Shown: positions 51,515-58,960 of the stretch, piece after piece
How the letters are laid out: each line of letters starts with the position of its first letter
Numbering within the stretch: the stretch's first letter is position 1
Assembly (NCBI GenBank): GCA_937902315.1
Contig: CALGUG010000064.1
Location: 1-64,000, forward strand
Length of the DNA stretch: 64,000 nucleotides
Direction of reading: 5' to 3'
DNA from: an uncultured Chloroflexales bacterium
GTDB lineage: Bacteria > Chloroflexota > Chloroflexia > Chloroflexales > Chloroflexaceae
Made by a program: the position numbers and the translations under genes
The notes under the pieces: model-generated
The model's input: only the letters and a program-made list of their open reading frames with translations
Databases searched by the model: none
Told to the model about the DNA's origin: nothing

Positions 51515-51760
51515 CCATTTTGCGAGCAAGCCCGTTGATTCTCTTTTGGCGGCGAGGCTTCTAGCTCCCATTCGGCTTCTAGCGCGTCCGCCTCCGGCTA
51601 TCAGCTGGGAGCTCCCGCCCTCATCCCCGACCCTTCTCCCGCAAGGCGGGAGAAGGGAGTCTGAACGCGCTCGGCCCCACAACTTGAAAGCACTCGTTGG
51701 CTTCGACAAGCTCAGCCAACGACGTATCGCTTTTGGCCTTCGGCTGAGATGGGCCAAGCC
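51515..51760 (+). repeat. Intergenic repeat copy R10 carrying two other hairpins
   Basis: Variant core GCGTCCGCCTCCGGCTA at 51584-51600 (plus), with the flanks TTTTGGCGGCGAGGCTTCTAGC before it and GGCCTTCGGC after it. The inside holds two further stem-loops: CCCTTCTCCCGC (51631-51642) with GCGGGAGAAGGG (51646-51657), and CGTTGGCT with AGCCAACG around 51693-51722. Both look like widely dispersed REP-type sequences of other kinds. The copy fills the convergent gap to the lipoprotein gene. Confidence 0.72.
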
Positions 51761-51767
51761 AAACAGA

Positions 51768-53180
51768 TCAACGGGAGCGCACATAGCTCAGGGTCGCCTG
51801 ATAAAACGTATCCTCTGGCTTCAAGCTGGCGGCCCGCTCGAAGTAGCTACGTCCGGCGGCAGGCCCCTCTTCGCTCAGACTGAGCGCCCAACCATAGAGA
51901 TAGTTGGCGGCCGCCAGTCGATCGATGTTACGGATCGGTTCAGGCAGCGTGGGCGCATCGCCCGCATTGTTGGCCGAGATCAATAGATCGACCGTGGTGG
52001 TGATCCAAGTGCTCACCTGCTCATCCCAGCCGTCTGCCATCGTCCCCGCGATCACAGGCGAGGGCGACACAAACAGCTCCTCGGGCGCATAGGCGCGCAG
52101 CACCGCTTCCGCCGCGACATGATCGCCGTAGAAGAGCTGATCGAGCAGCGGATAGTTGCCGCGTTCGGCTTGCTCTTGGAAATCCTTGCGATGCAGATCA
52201 AAGAGCGCCAGATAGAGCTTGGTCAGCGAGTCAGAGCCGAGGTCGGCCTCTGCTAAAGCCTGCTCATAGTCTTTCCACAGGCCGAAATGGGCCAGCTCAT
52301 AGAGCTGATAGAGCGGACTACTGACCTCGACCGCAGGCGGGGTGCGCAGATCGATCTTTTGGAGCTGCTTTCCATCCCAGTGATGCAGAGCATAGCTGAA
52401 GAAGCGCTCGCCACAGGCGTAACAGAAGACGTAGTTCTCGGTATCGTTGATGATCACCTCGTCGAAGCCATCGCCGTCAAAGTCCTCTACAAAACCGGCC
52501 AAGGGGCTCGAGTTACAGCTCTCGATCTCATTCTTCAGCTTGCCCAGATCGTAGCTCATCAACTCCAAGCAGCCACCGTGAGCGCCCACGCCGCTCTGCA
52601 CAAACAGCCAGATGCGATCGCTCGAAAGATTAACTTGTTCGACACTACCGGTCGACATCGAAGTGGCGTTGAGCAGCTCGTGATGCGCAAGTTCTTTCCA
52701 GGTTTGATCGGTATAGCTGTAGATGCTCAAGAAATGCATCTGTTCCTGCTCGAAATTCGGGAAGCCAAGCGAATACACCAGCCACAGCGGCTCTGCTCCG
52801 GCCGGAACCTTCAGCGGATCAATAGCGACCTCTGCGATGCCGCCAAAGCTCTCGGAGGAATCGCCGCTCGCCGGAGTAGGGGTCGCTGGCAACTGCGAGA
52901 GGATCAGCTCTTGAAGTTCGGCGCTTGCTGCCTCGCTATCGATGGTGGGCGTAGCGACTGCGTTGCTTGGCTCCGTAGTCGGCGTAGCTTCTGGCTGTTC
53001 GGCTACATCCTGAGCAGACTGTGTGCTCTCAAGCGCCACAGGAGCCGATGTTTGCGTTGTAGCTGGTTCGGTGGCGCTACTACACCCGCTTAAAACAAAC
53101 AGCAAGCTAAGCAATAACAGTCCAAAACGCCGTCCTGAAAGGAGCCATTTGTTGTGTGTGGAACGATCCGTTTTGTTCAT
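51768..53180 (-). CDS. Lipoprotein with FG-GAP/VCBS-like domain
   Basis: Start ATG at 53180 (MNKTDRSTHNKW) is preferred over a TTG further up; 470 residues. A lipobox LLSLLFVLSGC gives a modified Cys near residue 27. A Thr/Ser/Pro-rich spacer follows. The middle domain has EDFDGDGFDEVIIND (about 245-259), the calcium-binding-like FG-GAP/VCBS pattern, within a beta-propeller-like region; the C-terminal part (SLTKLYLALFDLHRKDFQEQ, then NYLYGWALSLSEEGPAAGRS) looks helical and TPR-like. Function unknown, probably extracytoplasmic. Divergent from the LarA-like gene. Confidence 0.72.
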   Translation of the reverse strand: MNKTDRSTHNKWLLSGRRFGLLLLSLLFVLSGCSSATEPATTQTSAPVALESTQSAQDVAEQPEATPTTEPSNAVATPTIDSEAASAELQELILSQLPATPTPASGDSSESFGGIAEVAIDPLKVPAGAEPLWLVYSLGFPNFEQEQMHFLSIYSYTDQTWKELAHHELLNATSMSTGSVEQVNLSSDRIWLFVQSGVGAHGGCLELMSYDLGKLKNEIESCNSSPLAGFVEDFDGDGFDEVIINDTENYVFCYACGERFFSYALHHWDGKQLQKIDLRTPPAVEVSSPLYQLYELAHFGLWKDYEQALAEADLGSDSLTKLYLALFDLHRKDFQEQAERGNYPLLDQLFYGDHVAAEAVLRAYAPEELFVSPSPVIAGTMADGWDEQVSTWITTTVDLLISANNAGDAPTLPEPIRNIDRLAAANYLYGWALSLSEEGPAAGRSYFERAASLKPEDTFYQATLSYVRSR

Positions 53181-53360
53181 CTCACTATATCCATATAGAC
53201 ATCTCAAACGGAAACACCTATGCTAAAGCTCATCGACCTATCACTCGCCATAAAGACGTTATAATACAATGGTTCCCCATCTTCCCATCAATCAGACTCA
53301 TCCAACATCGTTGTTGTTTCCTTAGGTAGTTCAGGCCCAAAGGCGCCCGAAGGAGGGCAT

Positions 53361-54632
53361 ATGCAGATCCAGTTCAATATCGAAAACCTCACCATCGATA
53401 CACCCCTGCCACAACTGTACCGTGTTCGCCAACAGACGACTACCCCTAAGTTAGACGACGTGGCCGCCGCGATTCGTTCCCAACTCGACGCTGCTCAGTT
53501 AGCTATCGAGCCTGGCATGCGCATAGCCGTAACCGCTGGTAGTCGGGGGATCCGTGATATCGCCCTAAGCGTGAAGACAATGGTCGCTTGGCTGCGCGAA
53601 CGTGGGGCTGATCCATTTGTGGTGCCAGCGATGGGGAGCCACGGTGGAGCCACCGCCGAAGGCCAAGTCGCAATGTTGGCCGAGCTGGGCGTAACCGAAG
53701 ATTATGTGGCTTGCCCGATCCGCTCGTCGATGGATGTCGTCGAGCTTGGGCGTCTTGATGATAATACACCAGTTTTTATGGATCGCATCGCCTATGAGGC
53801 GGATGGTGTGCTACTTGTTAATCGGGTCAAGCCTCATACCGACTTCCATGCCCAGATCGAAAGCGGCCTCGCCAAGATCTGCGCGGTCGGTTTGGGCAAA
53901 CGGCGCGGCGCCGAGATCGTACACAGCCGTGGCCCAGAAGGCTTGCGCACCCGTATGCCGCTGATGGCGCGAATGATCGTCGAACGTGGTAAGGTGCTGG
54001 GAGGGATCGCCCTGCTGGAAAACGCCGAAGATTACACCGCCGAAGTACACTTTCTGCGCCCCGACGAGATCGCTAGCGAACGTGAGGCCGCGCTGGTAAT
54101 ACGCGCCAAAGAGCTGATCGGACGGCTGCCCTTCGATCAGATCGATGTATTGATTGTAAACGAGCTTGGCAAAAATATCAGCGGCTGTGGCATGGATACC
54201 AATGTGATCGGCCGTTTACGTATTCCGGGCGAGCCGGACCCCGCCAGCCCGCGCATCAATGTGATCGCCGCGCTCGACATTACAGCCGCTAGTCACGGCA
54301 ACGCCTCGGGCGTTGGCCTAGCCGATTTTGTGCCCGCCCGAATGGTGCGTAAAATCGACTGGGAAGCGACCTATATCAACAGCATAACATCAGGTCTGGG
54401 TGGTATTCAACGGGCCGCTCTTCCTATTGTGTTGCCCACCGTTCGTGATACAATAGCTGCAGCATTACGGACTTGCGCTCAGCCAGACCTCGAGCGCATC
54501 CGCCTCGTACGTATTCAAAATACCTTACATCTCAGCGAATTTTACGTCAGCGCAGCGCTGCTCGACGAGGTGCGTGAAAATCCAAGTCTTGAGCTGATCG
54601 GAGCCGCCGACTGGGAAGATATTGCTGACTAA
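53361..54632 (+). CDS. LarA-like (DUF2088) protein
   Basis: A 423-residue protein of the lactate racemase family. The N-terminal DUF2088 domain shows IRIAVTAGSRGIRDIALSVKT (about 50-70), VPAMGSHGGATAEGQVAML (about 87-105, with conserved GSHGG), and NRVKPHTDFHAQIESG-like His, typical of the nickel pincer cofactor enzymes. The C-terminal domain carries NELGKNISGCGMDTNVIGR. Known LarA proteins racemise lactate or other 2-hydroxy acids using NPN; LarB/C/E genes are not in the window. Identification to family is fair, reaction uncertain. Confidence 0.82.
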   Translation: MQIQFNIENLTIDTPLPQLYRVRQQTTTPKLDDVAAAIRSQLDAAQLAIEPGMRIAVTAGSRGIRDIALSVKTMVAWLRERGADPFVVPAMGSHGGATAEGQVAMLAELGVTEDYVACPIRSSMDVVELGRLDDNTPVFMDRIAYEADGVLLVNRVKPHTDFHAQIESGLAKICAVGLGKRRGAEIVHSRGPEGLRTRMPLMARMIVERGKVLGGIALLENAEDYTAEVHFLRPDEIASEREAALVIRAKELIGRLPFDQIDVLIVNELGKNISGCGMDTNVIGRLRIPGEPDPASPRINVIAALDITAASHGNASGVGLADFVPARMVRKIDWEATYINSITSGLGGIQRAALPIVLPTVRDTIAAALRTCAQPDLERIRLVRIQNTLHLSEFYVSAALLDEVRENPSLELIGAADWEDIAD

Positions 54633-54652
54633 TTATCACTTTCGGTTCTTCA

Positions 54653-54709
54653 AATGTGCCAAAGAGATATGTCTCTGACAGAGGCTTATACCTATGTCTT
54701 TGGCACATT
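54653..54709 (+). terminator. Terminator after the LarA-like gene
   Basis: AATGTGCCAAAGA (54653-54665) pairs with TCTTTGGCACATT (54697-54709), 13 bp perfect, 20 bp after the stop; a T-rich CCACTTTTA follows. The rest of 54710-55129 is AT-rich without a recognised gene. Confidence 0.75.
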
Positions 54710-55129
54710 CCACTTTTAGGCCCCAATTTCGAGAAGCATATTCTTCCGAACAAGAAACAAAATCGAGCATTATTCCGTCTAAACAACAAGGTTTCTTGAG
54801 CCGATCTATAGTCGTGCGCTCTACATCTCAGCGAAAGAGAAGAAAAAACCTGCTTCTCGAGCGCATGTATGATACGTTTCAAACAAGCTATCCCTTGTGC
54901 TCAAGGGCAGAGCGAGGCCCAGATCGCTCGTAGCTTACTGCTTTGTTACAACAATAGTACTCGTTCATAGCGAATACTATGTTTGTATACATTTCACTGA
55001 GCAAATAAAACATAATTTGTAGTTCTATTTACTTCGATACGTTTTTAGTATAGCTACTGGAAAGGGCTTCAAGCGCCGCACTTGACTAGCCTAGAACAGC
55101 AATTCAGAATAAAACGGAGAACAATAGGT

Positions 55130-57040
55130 ATGACAAACGATGCACCTCGTAAGGCGCGTAAGTGGAGCTGGAAGAGAATTATCGGCCTGATCCTCTCACT
55201 CGTTATTATAGGTGCGATCATCGCTGTATTTGTAGCCCGCAGCATTATCGTTCCTACCGGCCCAGAAATCACCCAACTCGAACAAGTTGTCGTACCAGTC
55301 GAACGGCGTTCCTTCAGCCAGATTGTACAGGTCAATGGCAAACTTGAGCCGCGCGAGCGCTTAAGCGTCAGCTTTCCCGACAATGTGCGTGTCACCGAAG
55401 TACTTGTACGCGAAGGCGACCATGTCACAAAAGATCAGATCCTCGCTCGACTCGAGACAAGAGATCTCGAACTCAAAGTGGCGAGTGCGCGCGCCCAGCT
55501 CGACCAAGCCCAACAGGCCTATGAAAAGCTCGAAGCTGGCCCCACCGCAGCTGATCTGGCAGCCGCTGCCGCCGCTGTAGCCTCTGCCCGAGCAGACATC
55601 GCCAGCAACGCATCGCAAATCCGCGCAGTCGATATTGAAAACGCGCGTGTTCAGCTCGAAATAGCCCAAGAGCGCCTGCGTTTGCTTGAAAGTGGCGAAC
55701 TGACAGACGAACAATACAACGCTTCTAAAGCTCTTACAGACGCAGAAAAGGCTATTCAAGACGCTGAAATCAATTTACAGAAAGTGCGTGATAGCGCTTC
55801 CTTGGCCAAGACCAACGCCGAAATCGCTATGCAAAACGGCGCCCAAGCGCTTGAACGCGCCCAACGCGCCTATAGCGACGCCAAACAAGACTGGGACTAC
55901 GTCCAACGCACCGGGCGCGACCCACGTGCCAAAACGGTCGATGCCGAAGGGCGCGAGGTCAATGCCAAGTTAGACGAGTACGGCAAACAAGACTACTACC
56001 GCAAACTTGAAGATGCTCGAGTCGCTATGCAAAACGCCGAGCGCGACCTCGAGATGCTGATTCAGGCCTATGATCAGGCCCGCGAAGACGAGGTGCTCGC
56101 TGTGCAAGAGGCCGAACGCGCCATCGAGACAGCCAAACGCAACCTCGCCGATGCTCAGCGATCGGCCAACATTCAAAACACCACTGGCCGCACCCAGAGT
56201 CTACTCGAAGCGCGCAAAGCCGTTGCTGACGCCCAAAAAGCCTATAACGACTTGGTGGCTGATCCCAAGCGCCCCGCGACTCGTGAACAGCTTGAGGCCG
56301 CTCTGCTGAAGGCGATCGCCGACGAAGAAAAGCTGAAGGCCGGCCCTGATCCGGTTGAGCTGGCGCGCGCCCGCACCGAAGTCGAGCAAGCGCGAGCTGC
56401 CCTCGCCACAGCCGAAGCCGATCTCGAGGCGGCCACTCTGCGCGCGCCTATGACCGGCACCGTGGTAGCGAACTCGCTCAAAGTCGGCACGATCACTTCG
56501 AGCAGCACCAAGATCGAAATCGCCGACATCAGCAGCTTCCTGATCAAAGGCCAAGTCAACGAAAACAATGTGGCCATCATCAAAGAAGGCATGCCCGTCA
56601 CCGTAACGCTCGATTCGATCCCGGGTGAAGAATTCCGCGCTAGCCTGTTGCGCGTCAGCGACCTACCCAGCGAAGACAACCAAGACATGGGCCTGGGTGG
56701 TTCATCGTTGGGCGGCGTCTATCCGGTCGAGATCTTGCTCGACATTAGCGATGAACGCCTGCGAGTTGGCATGGCTTCGACAGCAAGCATCGAAGTTAGC
56801 AACACTCCAGATTCGCTCATTATTCCGCTTCAAGCAGTGCAATACAACGAGCAGGGCAGCTATGTGCGCAAAGTCGTAGGAGAAGCTGGGCCCGATGGGG
56901 TTATTCCGACCGAAGAAGTTCCCGTTGAGCTCGGCGAAATCAGTGGCGATAGTGTTCAAATTCTCTCCGGTCTGGAAGAAGGTGATAGCGTTCTGCTAGA
57001 ACAGCTTCCGATGGACGAGATACCTATGATGATGCCATAG
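55130..57040 (+). CDS. MacA-like (HlyD family) periplasmic adaptor
   Basis: Start ATG at 55130 (MTNDAPRKARKW) after CGGAGAACAATAGGT; 636 residues. One N-terminal transmembrane helix (IIGLILSLVIIGAIIAVFV, about 18-36) is followed by the beta-barrel and lipoyl half NGKLEPRERLSVSFPDN, a very long alpha-helical hairpin of more than 250 residues (about 130-430, rich in AxxA and Glu/Gln), the second lipoyl half LRAPMTGTVVANSLKVG and the beta-barrel to the end. It is longer than MacA because of the extended hairpin. The next gene encodes an FtsX-type permease, 32 bp away, as in MacA-MacB systems, but no ATPase gene is beside them. Confidence 0.85.
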   Translation: MTNDAPRKARKWSWKRIIGLILSLVIIGAIIAVFVARSIIVPTGPEITQLEQVVVPVERRSFSQIVQVNGKLEPRERLSVSFPDNVRVTEVLVREGDHVTKDQILARLETRDLELKVASARAQLDQAQQAYEKLEAGPTAADLAAAAAAVASARADIASNASQIRAVDIENARVQLEIAQERLRLLESGELTDEQYNASKALTDAEKAIQDAEINLQKVRDSASLAKTNAEIAMQNGAQALERAQRAYSDAKQDWDYVQRTGRDPRAKTVDAEGREVNAKLDEYGKQDYYRKLEDARVAMQNAERDLEMLIQAYDQAREDEVLAVQEAERAIETAKRNLADAQRSANIQNTTGRTQSLLEARKAVADAQKAYNDLVADPKRPATREQLEAALLKAIADEEKLKAGPDPVELARARTEVEQARAALATAEADLEAATLRAPMTGTVVANSLKVGTITSSSTKIEIADISSFLIKGQVNENNVAIIKEGMPVTVTLDSIPGEEFRASLLRVSDLPSEDNQDMGLGGSSLGGVYPVEILLDISDERLRVGMASTASIEVSNTPDSLIIPLQAVQYNEQGSYVRKVVGEAGPDGVIPTEEVPVELGEISGDSVQILSGLEEGDSVLLEQLPMDEIPMMMP

Positions 57041-57072
57041 TTGGATCGCTAGATAAGGCACGAGAGTTACCA

Positions 57073-58314
57073 ATGGCATTTCTTGAATCGATCCGCATTG
57101 CAATGAGTAGTCTGCTCGCAAACCGATTGCGCAGCGTCCTTGCAACGCTGGGCATTATGATCGGTATTGCGGCGGTGAGTATTTTGCTCTCAGTAGGACA
57201 GAGCTTTCAAGCCTTTACGCTCGATCAGTTTCAAGGGCTTGATACCAACGCCCTCACCCTTACCGGAGACATCGACTACCGTTCGACCGGCATGTTCCCC
57301 AGCGAGCCGCAGCTGACCGATGGGGATATCGAAGCGATCGCAAAGGTCGATAACATCAAAGAGATCATCGCTCGTTATCAGTTTTACAGCGAACTATACG
57401 CGAACGGGCAGCCCTATTCGGGCCAGATCGTAGGGATCTTTCCCCACCCCGATAACCCCGATTTTCAAGCGGCCCTCGGACGTTCGATCACTCAAGAGGA
57501 CATCGATACGCGCGCTCGGGTGGCAGTTTTAGAATGGCCCATGGCCCAACAGATCTTCAGCGATGGGCGGCCGCTGGGGCGCGAGATCACCATCAGCGGT
57601 CTGACCTTCACCGTGGTTGGAGTATTGCCCGACAAAGGCCAAGGCGGCTTTTTCTTCAACCCATCGATCTACGTGCCCATGAGCACCGCCCGCGATCGGC
57701 TCCAGCCGCAAAGCGCCTTTAGCAAGGTGCAGGTCAACAATGTGACGATCTATGTCGAAGACACCACCCGTCTGAGCGAGACTCAAGAGGAGATCACGCA
57801 GCTTCTACGCAAGCGCCATAAGCTCAACGCCGACACAGGCAACGACTTTATGTTCTCCGACTTCCGCGAGTTCGCCGAAACCTACAACAACATTCTCTCT
57901 GGTATCACCGCCTTCTTGGCAGTGATCGGTGGAATCGCGCTTCTGGTGGGCGGCATCGGCATCACCAACATTATGCTGGTGAGCGTGACCGAACGCACCC
58001 GCGAGATCGGTCTGCGCAAAGCGGTCGGGGCACGCCGACGCGATATCCTCTTTCAATTTTTGATCGAGGCGGTCGTGCTCAGCTTGATCGGAGGTATGGG
58101 CGGAGTGCTGTTTACCGCTGTGTTTGTGCACGGCGGGGCGATCTTGCTGCAAGTGCTCTTCGCCAGCTTCGGCCTCGCTCGCTTCTTGGTGATCAACGTC
58201 GACGCGATTCTTTTGGCCCTGGCATTCGCCTCGGTGATCGGAGTTGTGGCGGGCATCTACCCGGCCTACCGCGCCAGCCGCCTCTCGCCGATCCAAGCCC
58301 TGCGCTCGGAATAA
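57073..58314 (+). CDS. MacB/FtsX-type ABC transporter permease
   Basis: A 413-residue permease of the MacB/LolCE (FtsX) type. It has an N-terminal helix RIAMSSLLANRLRSVLATLGI (about 6-26), a large extracytoplasmic MacB-PCD domain (GRPLGREITISGLTFTVVGVLPD, about 157-200), and three C-terminal helices around ITAFLAVIGGIALLVGGIGI and ITNIMLVSVTERTREIGLRK. The latter contains the coupling sequence RTREIGLRKAVGA conserved in FtsX permeases. The matching ATPase is missing here and must be elsewhere if the complex is active. Good terminator follows. Confidence 0.9.
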   Translation: MAFLESIRIAMSSLLANRLRSVLATLGIMIGIAAVSILLSVGQSFQAFTLDQFQGLDTNALTLTGDIDYRSTGMFPSEPQLTDGDIEAIAKVDNIKEIIARYQFYSELYANGQPYSGQIVGIFPHPDNPDFQAALGRSITQEDIDTRARVAVLEWPMAQQIFSDGRPLGREITISGLTFTVVGVLPDKGQGGFFFNPSIYVPMSTARDRLQPQSAFSKVQVNNVTIYVEDTTRLSETQEEITQLLRKRHKLNADTGNDFMFSDFREFAETYNNILSGITAFLAVIGGIALLVGGIGITNIMLVSVTERTREIGLRKAVGARRRDILFQFLIEAVVLSLIGGMGGVLFTAVFVHGGAILLQVLFASFGLARFLVINVDAILLALAFASVIGVVAGIYPAYRASRLSPIQALRSE

Positions 58315-58342
58315 GATCCAAGCTCAGCCAAGCCTAAAAACA

Positions 58343-58388
58343 TGTTGTGTGGGATGCTTTGGCATACTGTCCCACACAACACTTTTTT
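58343..58388 (+). terminator. MacA/MacB terminator
   Basis: TGTTGTGTGGGA (58343-58354) pairs with TCCCACACAACA (58370-58381), 12 bp perfect, then CTTTTTT. It is 28 bp after the permease stop. Confidence 0.9.
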
Positions 58389-58389
58389 G

Positions 58390-58625
58390 CGCTCTAGAAG
58401 ATTAGAACTGCGCTTGTTTCGCTTGCGGAAAGAGCACTTCCCTCAACAAGGTCCTTGGCGCGTCCGCCTTCGGCTACCAGATTCCTCTCCTCTCAAACAG
58501 GCTTTCTCTCGCAGCCTGCGCTGCGACCTGCTTGCTGCTTGCAGCAAGCAGGCTCAAACACAGCCTCCCAATGCCAAAGAGAACAAAAATGGTCAAGATC
58601 CGCTCTGGCGAAGGCCAAAAAAGTA
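58390..58625 (+). repeat. Intergenic repeat copy R11
   Basis: Variant core GCGTCCGCCTTCGGCTA at 58460-58476 (plus), then the end module TCCGCTCTGGCGAAGGCC. A TGCTTGC-rich small palindrome (CTGCTTGCTGCTTGCAGCAAG, near 58530-58553) is inside. It forms the left half of a compound locus with R12. Confidence 0.75.
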
Positions 58626-58689
58626 AGCGATATACATTCCGTATCAACAGTCAGCAACGCTGAAAGCGTTAACAGATCAGGCAGTCCAC

Positions 58690-58850
58690 TGGGGGCGTGT
58701 TTTTTTGGGGCGGGCGCTCGGCGCACAGCTAGCACCCTGTTGCGACGGCAAAGCCGTTGATAGCCGTAGGCGGACGCGCTAGAAGCCTACTTGGGGAAGA
58801 GACCTCGCCGCCAAAACGCTGAACGTATCAAGCGGGTTTGGGCTAAGGAA
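58690..58850 (-). repeat. Intergenic repeat copy R12
   Basis: Core at 58761-58777 (minus), preceded by GGGGCGGGCGCTCGGCGCACAG and ending CGTATCAAGCGGGTTTGGGC. Together with R11 the locus has two inverted halves, like R1, R2, R5 and R7. It lies between the convergent permease and lon genes. Confidence 0.83.
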
Positions 58851-58901
58851 CATGACAGCTCGCTACATAGCGCCCTTCAGCGTAACAGAAGCATAAACAC
58901 A

Positions 58902-58935
58902 AAAAGGGACCTCGCCTCACAGCGAGATCCCTTTT
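58902..58935 (-). terminator. lon terminator
   Basis: AAAAGGGA (58902-58909) with TCCCTTTT (58928-58935), and an inner CTCGC/GCGAG pair. On the minus strand it is followed by TTTTTGTG. The stop of lon is 26 bp away. Confidence 0.85.
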
Positions 58936-58960
58936 CTTCAACCTTGTAGTATGCCCGCTG

